Below, one piece after another: positions 32,433 through 44,060 of a stretch of 64,000 nucleotides of DNA (positions are counted from its first letter, which is position 1; each line of letters starts with the position of its first letter). A model generated the notes under the pieces. The model worked only from the letters and a program-made list of their open reading frames with translations. It did no database searches and was not told where the DNA came from. Origin of the DNA: Zymoseptoria tritici IPO323 (Eukaryota; Ascomycota; Dothideomycetes; Mycosphaerellales; Mycosphaerellaceae); assembly GCF_000219625.1 (NCBI RefSeq), contig NC_018207.1, positions 930,001 through 994,000 of the forward strand, given 5' to 3'. Made by a program: the position numbers and the translations under genes.

Positions 32433-34283
32433 CTACAACAAATATCGATACCCCGGCGCCAAATCCCCCAACTCCGTCACCTCGCTCTCCGTCAAATTCA
32501 AATCCGTCACACTCCTCTCCCTCTGTCGATTCTGCGTCCAACACCCAATCCCATAAACAATACACGCCAGAATCGACAAGATCGTAAAGGCGATGCAGAT
32601 GCTGAAACCGGGGGTGTAGTTTGGTTTGTCTTTGGGAAGGAAAGCGTAGACGGCAATGATGCCGCCGATGTTGCCGAACTGAGGGGGGATGTGTTAGTGG
32701 AGGTGAGGTGGGGAGGGGAGTGGGGGGCACGAGGAACTTACGCCGACTTGCCATGCCGACCCGACGGAACGACGGTGGTGTCCGCCGAGGTTCATGTTGA
32801 ACCAGCAGACGATGATGGGCATGGCTGCGTAGACGCCGCACGTCACGAGGAAGAGGGCGCCATATTGCAGGTTATTGTCATCATGCACGGTGATGAGGAT
32901 GCCAAACCCCGTAATCCCAACACAAATACTAAACACGGCAAACGCAAACCGATGTTTCGCCGCATCCGAAACCGTCGCCAGAACCATCGCAAACCCAAAC
33001 GCCGCCGCCCAAGGCGGCACCGAATGCAACTGCGTCTGAATCTTGCCATACCCATACGTCTGAATAATCCCCGGAGCAAAGTACGCATACGAGTACGCGG
33101 GAACGATGAGGCCGAAGTACATGAACCCCGCGACGACGACTTTGTAGTCTTTGAAGACCCTGCCGACGTCGGCGCCGGTGATGGAGCGTTCGAGGGCGGA
33201 CTTGCCTTGGTCGATCCGGAGGCGGGCGGCGACGAAGTGTTTTTCGGCGGGGGTGAGCCAGGTGGCTTGTTCGGGGAAGGAGGGGATGAGGAAGAAGAAG
33301 AGGATGGCGACGAGGGAGGTGAGGAGGCCTTCGAGGATGAAGACCCAGGACCAGTCGCGGATGCCGGCTTTGCCGTCGAGTTTGCCGATTGCGGCGGCGA
33401 GGAGGCCGCCGAAGGCGCCGGCTAGGGTTGTGGAGGAGAAGAAGAAGGTGTAGCGTTTTTGGGCTGGGAGGAGAGGAGGGGAGTTAGCTGTGCTAGGAGG
33501 AGAGGGCTTGATGCGTGAAGTTTAGAAGATCCTGAGATAAACGCCAGATCTCGTCTCCATCAAGGACGTACCTTCATGTCTGCGATACCACATGCCGATG
33601 AGGTAGAAGCAGCCTGGGAACATGCCTGTCTCAAAGACGCCGAGGAAGAATCTGTTGCTGATCAGCTCCCCAGTCGCTTCCACGTCACATCTCAACATCC
33701 CTCCCTTAAGACAATAAACATACCTCGTAGTCAACAACCCCCCATAACTAGTAACAAACCCCTGCGCCAACGTCACCACGCCAAACATGAACATATTCGC
33801 ACTCAACCACACATGCGGCTTGAATTTCTTCAACAAAATATTCGAGGGAATTTCCAGCAACACATAGGGCACGAAGAAGATGACCAGCGCGGTGTTGTAT
33901 TGGTTTCCTTCGAGGCCGAGGTCGGCGGAGAGGCCGAAGACGTTGGCGTTGGAGATGTTCACTCTGTCTGTTCGGTATTGTCAGTCGAGGGTTTTGTTGG
34001 TATATAGGCCATGGGGTTGTGTGGGAGCCGTACCGAGAAAGGCGAGGAGGTATAAGATACACAACACGGGTATGATATGCAAGTCGATTTTCATGAGGAG
34101 TTTCCGCTCTGTGGTGTTGGGTGGACAGATGACTTCGCCGGGGTGGAAGTCATCGTCGGCGTAGCCTGGAGTTCCAGTGACGGGGTATGCATCGTTCGCG
34201 CCTGGGTAGTTCTGGTATTGCTTATGTTCTTGGTCGACGGAAGATGGAGGCGAGACGCCCTTTGACTTGAACGGGGAGCGCAT
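32433..34283 (-). CDS. MFS transporter, DAL5/allantoate-permease (ACS) family
   Basis: Five exons (34283-34034, 33967-33724, 33651-33572, 33463-32742, 32678-32433) give 513 residues, and all four introns have GT-AG ends and matching phases. The family imports organic anions such as allantoate, nicotinate, pantothenate or biotin precursors. Hallmarks are KIDLHIIPVLCILYLLAFLDRVNI across the first junction (only LLAFL and DRVNISNAN quoted from the exons), YVLLEIPSNILLKKF, TTRFFLGVFETGMFPGC, GMWYRRHE, and the RYLL-type C-terminus. About 12 hydrophobic segments are expected. The substrate is not determinable. Frame breaks that look like defects in unspliced sequence are all explained by introns. 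Confidence 0.92.
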
Positions 34284-35095
34284 GGTGAGGTGACTCAGGT
34301 GAGGTCACTGTATGCTTGGCGGTCGTGAGATGGGTCGTCGTTCACCGCCGTAGGAATAGTATGGGATAGAAGTAGGAAGAAGTGATGAAGGAAAGACTTG
34401 AGTTCAGCGCCCTACCAAGATCAGAGAACATGAAGTCGACTTGGGTCGAGTCGAGTCGGTCCCTTGAGAGAAGAAATTCGCTTGTCCATACCGCATTTCG
34501 TAGCCGAACTCGCCGATCTCCCAGCTGTGGACCATATAATTCGTTCGTCTGTGCGACTTTTCTCGCCTCCACAGTAAATCCTTTTGCGGGGAATGCACGG
34601 CTGACACTGCATATCACGGCTGGAGACGGCCGATGGTCGGAGCGAATACATGCACTGTACATGTTCGGCTTTGTGAATGAGGTATGTGTAAGAGTAATGT
34701 AGCCTTGTCGACAGTCGAGGTGATGTGATTCAAGCCATACCAAACCGCCTGGTTGATGCAAGCATCACCCTGGCTGGTATGGCGATCGCAGGCGGCCTTC
34801 TTTCCGCAAGCAAGACGAATGGACAGCTCAATAGAAGGGCATGTTCCACGACCATTGATTACGGGCTACAGTGCCACAAAGATCGCGAATGGAGGGAGCG
34901 AAAGTCTTTGGAATGATGCTTTTCATTATCCAATAGTCCATTCGTTATTCGTTTCATCGCCCCTGTCAGAAGGTAAGGTAAGGTACACAATTCCCAGCAC
35001 CGTCAAGCCTTCCCGCTTCATAAACACATCACCAAGCCAGAGCTTCTCATAATGATACAACCCTCCCGCCCAGGAATCCTTCCACTCAATCACAA
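34284..35095. other. Intergenic
   Basis: Upstream region of the transporter and 3' flank of the next gene. No gene or clear repeat is supported. The short frames on both strands lack domain features. Confidence 0.45.
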
Positions 35096-37313
35096 TCACA
35101 GCCTCGACCCAGCTGCAACCCCACCACCCCTTCTCTCCACCCTCCCACTGCGAACCCTCGACTCCGTCCCTGCCTCACCTACCACTCTCCTCGTCTCCCC
35201 ATCTCTCGTCCGAGGCCTCGTCCGCGACAAATTCAACCCCATCGACATCCACCACTCCTCAGGCACATCATCCCTCTGCGCCAATCGTTCAATAATCCGT
35301 CGCATACTATCCAAATCCTGAACATCACCCGTCAGCAGCGCATCCGAGACATCTCGCTCGCTCCGCGTGCTGGGTGGGCTAACGGGATGCGGGATCGGAG
35401 CATCGCGGGAGGTTTCGACCTCGGTGACTTCTCCATCTTCATCATATCGATTTCGACGGCGGAGCCCGCCGGCGATATGTCGCTGCATTTCGGCGGCTTG
35501 TGCTCGGTGCCACGCGGCGTTGGCTCTTGTGCCCGGCGTAGACTCTTGATCCTCAGGCGTGTATTCAGGTGGAGGTGAGGTGGGAGAGGTCTGAGACTGG
35601 GCGCGGTGGCGGGTGAAGTAAGCGTGGACGTCGCGAGAGGTGGCGCGGACTGTGGAGCGAGTGGATTCGCTGTAGCGTTCGGGTTGTGGAGAGGGCGTAT
35701 CGTCGAGGTCCTGCTGTTGTTGTTGCCCGCCAATGATAGTGCGTGGGATATGATCCGGACGATTGTGGCGGCGGACGTTACGATTACGGATTTGTCGTGA
35801 GACGGAGAGCATGTGGCGGAGAACGGCACCCACGTCTACATTGATTGTCTCGGGCCGTCGGAGTTGAAGAACGCGTTGACGACCTTCTTCGGTCTCGATG
35901 GCCTCTTCGATCAGGCGGAAGCCAATGTCAATGCGCACTGGTTCGCTGGCCAGAGCAAAGCGGTTTCCTTCTGAGTCTCGTGCGGCCTCGTGACGGGCAA
36001 TTCGTTCGCGACCTTCTGGAGAGCGCATTTCCAGGTACCACATTTCCTCTGCTAGCGATTCGGTCCTAGCCAACTCGGTAGCGTCCTCCATGGGCAAGCA
36101 CTCCAAATCGTCCTCGTCCATAGATGATGCTGAATCGTCTACTGCCTCCGCATTCGACCGTCGCCGCCCGGAATTCAACGTAGCGGAAGTCTGGTCCGTA
36201 GTCTGAGTATTATTTCTCGAAGCGTTGAAAGACCGACTCGCAGCCGCGCTTGCAAAACTGCTCTCAGCACTTGGTAATGTCTCATCTGGCGTGATGCCCG
36301 CACGCATAATCTCCCAGGCGTCGCCAGGTGTTGGACTGCGATTGCGGTCGCCCAGGCCATTGACAGGAGATCCTGCTCGCCAGGAGTTACTCAGCGGATG
36401 CGACCTCCTCTCTCCGCGTGGTACAGAAACATCCTCGGGTCCGGAAGTATCCAACGGAGGTGTCGGCAGCGTATTGCGTCTGGATAAAGCACCATCTCGG
36501 CCGTCGTCCGTTGGCCACTCCTCGGGCGAACGAATGATCTGCAAGGGCTCCCTCGGATTGACTGCTGGGTCGTCCACAGGACCATCCACCACAGGCCCGT
36601 CCGGTTCCCTCCGGAATGGAGGAGGATTGTTTTCGAAATGGTCCCTCAAAGCTTCCTCAGTAATTCCTAAATCCGCTACCATGCGATCCCGCTGTCTTTG
36701 CTGCGCGTCGAATGTATCCCGCTGCCGACGAAGCTGTTGTTGCCGTCGATGAAGTGCCTCCATTCTCTCCTCATGGCGTCGCATGATATCTGCGTGCGTG
36801 TCGTCACCACTGCCATAGTTGCGCGACTCTGGTACTGCTGGTGGAGGAGGAGGTGGTGGTGGAGGCACACGAACTCTACTCTGCTGATCGGCCGTCTCCA
36901 AGAGATTCGAAATCGATGGTACGCCTCGTTCTTCACCTCGCCGTGAGTCGCGTAGGCCGTTGAATCCTGAGGATGGAGGAGGAGAGCGCTCGAATCGGGG
37001 TGGGAGTCCGGTGGTGGTGGTTTGACGTCCCAGACGCGCGCGTTGAGTGCGACGGCCGTGGACTTCTGGTCGGCGACGGATAGAGGAGCGTAGACATGCT
37101 GTGGGATCGATTTGTGCGGTCGACTTCTTCTCTTCCGGTTCGCGCCAGATTCTGCAAGCAGAGAGCGGTGTATTAGCTTTGATTGTAGTCGCAGAAGTGA
37201 GAGCGCGTGCCGTGTGGAGGTGGGTCGTCGCGCGGTGATGGATTTAAAGACTGTCACGCGCCGTCGCAAATGTTTCGGCGCGCGCGGGGAGGTAGAACTC
37301 ACGGAAGACCCAT
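35096..37313 (-). CDS. Hypothetical low-complexity protein with an 11-nt first coding exon
   Basis: Proposed model: the first coding exon is 37313-37303 (ATGGGTCTTCC), followed by an intron 37152-37302 (gtgagt...tgcag) and a second exon to 35096, 688 residues in all. The junction gives MGLPIWREPEEKK, and the frame upstream of residue 85 stays open and protein-like (GLRDSRRGEERGVPSISNLL), which supports the splice. The rest is rich in Arg, Glu, Pro and Ser with a poly-Pro run, a Gln run and helical charged segments. Near the C-terminus is IERLAQRDDVPEEWWMSMGL. I do not recognise a family. It may be a cytoplasmic or nuclear regulatory protein; function unknown. Confidence 0.65.
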
Positions 37314-37613
37314 TTTGAGGGGAGAGGAGTGGCAGAAAGTCTGCAATGGAGTCGGCGACCAGCACGCGACCGGGAACCTGGCAATAAATGTGATGGAACT
37401 GCCAAAGTTTGCCGTGGATCGGGTCGGTGTTGCCTTACCTTCGCGATGATTGCATGAGGCGAGGGATGAATGGGAAGTTACGGCCTGAGGCAGAAGAAGG
37501 TGCCAAGAGGCACGGTCGCTCCCGCCTGTGCGCCGCTCGAAAGATTCGCACCTCCGATTTCACTTAACCTCAGCGACAAGCGACCAGCACATTACCCAAC
37601 GACAACAACACCG

Positions 37614-37800
37614 GTAAGTCGCATCCAATTTTACCGGACTGCACGATATCCCAAGCATTACGACTTCTCCATCGATCACGAATCCCGCAAAATACACGGC
37701 CGAGACGCACTCGCTGCGAAATTTGCGTCTCGACTTCTTCTCAATCTCCGCCACGACCATCAACCACTTGAACCCATCAACTAACATACTCTCCCTCCAG
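37614..37800 (+). other. Probable 5'-UTR intron of RPS23
   Basis: A strong donor (ccg|gtaagt), a branch-like ctaac about 20 bp from the end, and a pyrimidine-rich acceptor (ctccctccag) that ends five bases before the RPS23 ATG. Leader introns are common in fungal ribosomal protein genes. Inferred from splice signals only. Confidence 0.65.
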
Positions 37801-37805
37801 TCATC

Positions 37806-38426
<621 letters not shown>

Positions 38427-39200
38427 ACGACGACTTTGCATGATGGCTGGGGCTGGGAATCGGGCGTTCTTCGAAAAGCGGCATCGGAACGATATGGATT
38501 TTGCGTAGAGCACCAATGACAACGACTGCTGCGGCGACATGGCGACATTTCTCCCTGTCAGCAACGCTACGACATGCTCAGACAGCTGTTGGGCTTCCTC
38601 GCGATGAGTCGACAAGTTGGCTCGTGGTCCTCACGCTGATGGTCCTGATTACATATCCAGCAAGCTCGTAGATCAATGAAACCTCTGACCCAGAGCCTCA
38701 TCCACAAGACCATGATTTCTGCCATATTCGGAAGGAGCAGAAACGCGACTCCGAGAAACCTCCGTTCGTGTCTTTGCGAAAACAGTTTACCGCGTTTGCC
38801 GTGGTTGATGCTGGATAGCACGTATAGACGCAGCAATGTCTTCAAGCCGGACAAGCATGACAGGGTGAGTAAGAATCTTGAATGCGATCTGTCTATCGTC
38901 CTTCGTCCTTCACCTTCATCGGCTCTCGGTCAATGAGAAGTTCCGCATAACAGGACAGCCTTGCCACCGAGATGGTCAAAATCGCTCGTATACTGGTCGA
39001 GATGTTCGCACCTCGGCTGCCCCGGCAATAAACCCCACAATCCGCTTACTTTCGTAGCTCTTGACGACGACACAGCTCTCTCGACTCGTCCATATATTAC
39101 TTTGCCATAACCGTGAGAGAAAGATCATCCTCACTTTCTCCCTCCTACAACTACACACCCTCTACAACACCCCAACCAAACCCACAAAACATCACAAAAA
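38427..39200. other. Intergenic
   Basis: 3' flank of RPS23 and promoter of the thiolase gene. The last 60 bp before the start codon are C/A-rich, as in many fungal leaders. No gene is supported. Confidence 0.45.
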
Positions 39201-40692
39201 ATGGCCGCCAAAGCAGGAAAGAACAAGGCTCCGGTCTATGTCCTCGGTGTGGGTATGACCAAGTTCATCAAGCCTCGTGGCAAGGTCGATTACACAGAGC
39301 TCGGATTTGAGGCTGGTGTCAAGGCTTTGATCGATGCGGGTGTTAACTATGATGATATGGAGGCTGGTGTGGCGTGTTACTGCTATGGTGACAGCACTTG
39401 CGGACAGCGAGTATTCTACCAGTTTGGAATGGTGAGTAGCATGTTGGATGGTCTCTTGTCTGCGTATTGTGGACTTGGAATGATGGCTGCTACTGTTATA
39501 TCCTCTCAACGCATGCTAACGATCCTCCCTCCCCCAGACTCAAATCCCCATTTACAACGTCAACAACAACTGCTCAACCGGCTCAACCGGCATCCACCTC
39601 GGCCGAACCATGATCGCAGGCGGCATGGCCGACGCCGTCCTCGTCGTCGGATTCGAAAAGATGAACCCAGGCTCCCTCCAATCCTACTTCAACGACCGCG
39701 CCAATCCCACCGGCACCACCGGCCAAATGATGCTCGAAACCCGCGGCCGCACCAACGCCCCTCACGCCGCCCAACTCTTCGGCAACGCCGGCCGCGAATA
39801 CAAGGAGAAATACGGCGCAAAGAACGAAGACTTTGGCGAGATCGCCCGTATCAACCACGAACACTCCAAGCGCAACCCCTACTCCCAGTTCATGGACGAT
39901 TACACCCTCGATCAAATCATGGGCTCGACTATGATCCACGAACCTTTGACCAAACTTCAATGCTGCCCGACTTCTGACGGAGGTGCCGCCGCTGTTCTCG
40001 TTTCCCAAGCTTTCCTCGACGCCCGCCCTCACCTCAAAGACCAAGCCGTCCTCATCGCCGGCCAGACCCTCGCGACCGACGCTCCCTCCCTCTTTTCCCG
40101 CTCCGCTATCGACCTTATGGGCTTCGACATGACTAAATACGCCGCCAAGACCGCCATGGAAGAAGCCGGCGTAACCCCCGAAGATGTCAAAGTATGCGAA
40201 CTCCACGACTGCTTCTCCGCCAACGAGATGATCGTCATCGACGCCCTCGGCCTCTCTGAGCACGGCAAAGCCCACGAGATGGTGCGTCGCGGGGACATCA
40301 CCTATGGCGGGAAGATGGTCATCAACCCCTCTGGAGGACTTATTTCCAAGGGTCACCCGCTCGGCGCGACGGGTCTTGCTCAGTGCTGTGAGTTGATCTG
40401 GCACTTGCGAGGATGGGCGAACAACCGTCTTGTGCCCGACACGACGGTCGCGTTGGCGCACAATTTGGGACTGGGAGGTGCGGTTGTGGTGACGGTTTAT
40501 AAGCGCGCGGATGGCAAGGCGCCGAAGAAGGTTAGCGATGAGGAGGTTGCGAAGGTGTCGCCGTTTGGGTACAATCCCGCGACGCAGGCGAGGGGGTTCA
40601 CAAAGGCGCAGGCGGATGGCGCGAGGAGTAAGAAGATGCGGTCCGACTATGCCTTGCAGGACATTGAACAGAAAGTCGAGAGCAGATTCTAG
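39201..40692 (+). CDS. SCP-x-type thiolase (sterol carrier protein thiolase family)
   Basis: Two exons (intron 39432-39537, gtgagt...cccag) give 461 residues. The family cleaves 3-oxoacyl-CoA, often branched chains, in peroxisomes or mitochondria. The N-terminus reads VYVLGVGMTKFIKPRG. The nucleophile Cys lies in YNVNNNCSTGSTGIHL. Further motifs are CCPTSDGGAAAVLVS, VCELHDCFSANEM, and NPSGGLISKGHPLGATGLAQ with the active-site His. There is no SCP2 lipid-binding domain after the thiolase. The C-terminus (VESRF) is at best a weak PTS1 variant, so peroxisomal import cannot be claimed. Confidence 0.9.
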
Positions 40693-41604
40693 ACGTGGCG
40701 ATGATGGGTTCGTGATGTGGGATAATTGGGAAAGAACGATCACAGGACATGTAGCATTGAAGTGAATGAGATTTTTTGAACTCCGTCCGCTTTCGTCCCA
40801 GATGCTACTACACATCGACTCGGACCGTCTGCTTTTGCTCGATGTCCTGCAACGCGGTAGTCGGACCATCGCTATCCTTATTGCTTCAGGTCGCAGAAGG
40901 GGTTGCAGGATCAGACATAAGGCACAACATAAGAGTGGAATGAATGAGGTTGACTCCAGTATTCGACTTCCTCACATACTATCTCGTTATGGATCCGTCG
41001 GCACGCTGCGTCCCGAGACCAGGAGTCGGCGGCTGTGCATTGTACTTTGGTGGCGGTGAGCGAAGCGATCATTCGGACTGAACGATCATCGAGTGTGTAG
41101 ATGAAGTGAACTGAATGGAAAAAAAAAAGGTGGGAACGAGGCACACCGAACGAATCCTTTGCATAACGACTGACTATATATGAAGACGCAAGACGGTGAC
41201 GTGTCAGACATGCACCGCATACAGCAGAAACCGACAGGCGGGCTTAGACGAGCAGTACCAGGCTGCAGAAGGGATGTGGTTGTCGTGTAGTAGGAGAAGC
41301 CGATTGTCCAACTCCAACGTTGACCCTACAGCCAGCCTGAAACCACCTCATTCGACCACCGAGTGTCGATGAGACCAATTCGAAAGAGAAAATAATCGAG
41401 AGATGACCAGTAGATAAGTCCAGAATTCGAGGTGACTGAGGAGGAGCAAGTCGGCGTGTGACAGTCCGGATCGCAAGTCCCATGGGTAGTAAACGGTGAG
41501 AGCGCGCGTCGAGAGCTCTGAAGATTGCTCGGCCAGTATTGCGTCGGACGGGAGGATGGGACGATCGAGTGTATAGCCGACCCGGGAGAGGCTGCTGGTG
41601 CAAT
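40693..41604. other. Intergenic
   Basis: Between the thiolase and the convergent small secreted protein gene. Apart from an A9 tract near 41119 I see nothing distinctive. Confidence 0.45.
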
Positions 41605-41846
41605 CTAGTTGCGGCAATCGATGTACCACTTTTTGTTCTTGGATATACCATTGCGAGAGCTGCATTGGCCTTTTAGCTCGGGGCATTGGTCAACGGCAGC
41701 TCGGAGACAGGAGCGCTGTACAAAGATCGAGTCAGACGGTAAGTCGAGCAGATAATGAGGCTGATGCGTACGTGGTCGTCGTAATCGGCGAGAACACCTG
41801 GTATCATGGCTACGACCGCGAGGGAGATGAAAGCGGAGAGCTTCAT
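41605..41846 (-). CDS. Small secreted four-cysteine protein
   Basis: Two exons (41846-41772 and 41715-41605) joined over a 56-bp intron (gtacgc...tacag) encode 61 residues. The first exon is almost wholly a signal peptide (MKLSAFISLAVVAMIPGVLA, with a VLA cleavage site). The second encodes a basic 41-residue mature chain together with DYDDH: it has four cysteines (RSCLRAAVDQCPELKGQC and IDCRN) that could make two disulfides. The gene is too short to stand out as one ORF but has a clean start, phase-0 splice and stop. It could be an effector-like or antimicrobial-like peptide; no family recognised, and function is not inferred. Confidence 0.72.
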
Positions 41847-43255
41847 GTTGTTGAATAGTTGATGGAGTCTGAAGGTGGACGTGGATCGAGTCGTAGTAGA
41901 GACGTACTCGGAAGTCGAAACGAGAATTGCTTGTCTGGAGGATCAAGCGCTGATGTGTGAGACTGAGTGTGAGCAGGAAAGGAAGAAAGGAGGTGCGCCA
42001 CTGTCTCATTAAGTAACAGTACCTGTGTCAAAAGCATGATCGAACACCGCCAACCGGCAGTCTTCCTCTATTCCCTCTGCGGAGAAGGTTTCTCTCTTGT
42101 ACAGGGTCGCTGACACAGACTTTGCACGAGAATCTCACCATTGCAGGCTTGAGATTGCTTGGAAGTTGAAAGTCCGAGGCAGCAGGCGTCCACGGTACGG
42201 GTGCTCCCCGAGTAGGGATAGACACCCACAGTCCATGGTGTCCATGCACGAGTGAGCACGCATGAGCACGGCAAGTCTCCTTTCTTCCGTTTGTGGGCGT
42301 AGGTCAGTATGATGAGGAAGTTGCGTGAAGAAGCAGTATGAATGACTCACTGGCTGAAGAGACTCGATTTGATTCCCATCGAAGTTGAACGACAATCCTC
42401 GCAACGTTGATCACTATTTTCCTTGCGCTCCTCCTGTTCCTCGTTCTGGTGGAGTCTCGACTTTACACCACAAACTCCTGGATGAGGGTAATATCGTTCC
42501 CTGCATCGTAATATGTCAAGAATCAAGATTCGATGAGCGGAGTAAACTCTTACCTATACTGATTTTGATGAGCCCGGGTGACAAGGCAAGAAGGAGCAGC
42601 CTCGCCTCCAGTAATAATGTCTGGAGTGGTGTGATACATATTCCCTGTTTGAGCACATATCAGCAGATGCTCGAGAAGTTGCAAATCTAGCGAAATGGCC
42701 GATGACATGCGATGAGTCGCCGGTGGCATGCCCACGGGCCAACGCACCACTTCTTGCGGTTGGTCCAGGCGTTGTGTTCAGCCCCGTTTCGTCGCTGATC
42801 AAGCTGATATCTCACCAGCGTGCGGAACCGGAAGTGGTCGCTTTTACTTGCCGCACTTTCTGTCGGATGGGCAAGAGGTTCACTGTTCGAGGCAAAGCAT
42901 TGTGATGACTTTGAGTCCAGATAACCTGCTAGATGTCGGCCGATCGTCCACCTTTTGATCAATGTCCTGCCAGCGATGCTGTGTGTCGGTCACCTGCGGG
43001 AGACGTGGAGGTAGGGAAAGGAAAGGCAGAACAAGAAGAATGAGAGCGAAATGGATATTTCCGTCGACTCCAACCATACTTTCGTCAGGTATCCGCAGTA
43101 CAACCTTTCTCGTTGAAATGTCCACATTCGCTTCGCTGCCAAAGGATACTGACGTGGCCATGCAAAGCACCTTGCTTCAACCCAGACCGATTGGCCGTCT
43201 CGGCTCCTCCAGCCTCGATTGTCCATATGCTCGTATCACAGCTCCTCCGCCATCC
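41847..43255. other. Intergenic
   Basis: About 1.4 kb between the secreted-protein gene and ATX1. It holds the promoter and leader of the former. The short frames present show no domain or signal peptide that I would support. Confidence 0.4.
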
Positions 43256-43560
43256 CTATACGCTCTGCTCCACTCCATCGGCCTTCCCGCTGTTGACCTT
43301 CTTTCCCGTCTTCTGGATCTTCTCCAACACCGTCGAGTACGGCAGCGAAGTCACGACTTTGGCGGTTTGCGTGTCGAGGGAGACTTCGTAGGAGTCGACA
43401 CCTAGCATTGCAAGAACCGATCAGTGACTGAGCGTTAAGCGGGTACGATGAAGTAGGCTTGTGACCGACCGTCCAGCTTCTTGAGAACGCGGTCGACGGC
43501 GCCGGAGCAGCCGCCGCAGGTCATTGTGACGTTGAATTCGTAAGTGTGTGTTTCGGCCAT
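43256..43560 (-). CDS. ATX1: Copper chaperone ATX1
   Basis: Two exons (43560-43470, 43401-43256) give 78 residues. The 68-bp intron 43402-43469 starts gtcggt and ends gctag. The protein is an HMA-fold metallochaperone that carries Cu(I) from uptake to the Ccc2/ATP7 pump of the secretory pathway. The metal site is in NVTMTCGGCSGAVDRVL, with the CxxC cysteines. SYEVSLDTQTAKVVTS and STVLEKIQKTGKKV complete the beta-alpha-beta-beta-alpha-beta fold. Size and motif fit the family exactly. It is short and spliced, and could easily be missed. Confidence 0.94.
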
Positions 43561-44060
43561 TGTGGTGTTCGAGGTGTGTTTTGGTTTTGTGAGTTGGTGC
43601 TCTCGAGACTGTGAAGGTCGGCTTTGCTATTGAGTGTGGATTTGTAATGTCGATGTTGTTGTGTGAGAGGACAAAGGAAGACGGTCGGAGGTGAGAAGAG
43701 GACACGAGGCGAATCTGTATTGCGTGCTACGTGCTTCTGATCAATGTAGAGATAACTTGCTCACTCCGTTCAGGGACCACGTCGGTAGAGTGAGGGGCCA
43801 TGAGGTGAGGTTGTGCTGACTGCCCCGCTGTTGGTGGACCGTTGGAGAATGACTTCACTTGTCTTGGAGCTACGGATTTACTTGGAATAAAAACAAGGAC
43901 TTGCAGATACCTCTTCTTCTCAAAACTTGCACCTCCAATCAGATGCTGTCGATAGATTCAAGGCGACGATAACGAAGATGATGTCTCTCAGAAATCCATG
44001 AAGAGCATCGTGAGAAACACCCTCTGCCGCGAACCCTGAACCTGGTCAACGAACACCACC
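43561..44060. promoter_or_regulatory. Divergent ATX1/PalA intergenic region
   Basis: 500 bp between two divergent start codons, holding both promoters. No gene is supported. I could not identify a copper- or pH-response site with confidence. Confidence 0.4.

Noticed and set aside
32691..33425. Plus-strand 244-residue frame opposite the MFS gene
   Set aside because: It is antisense to exon 4 of the transporter; the transporter model explains the sequence with five in-phase exons.
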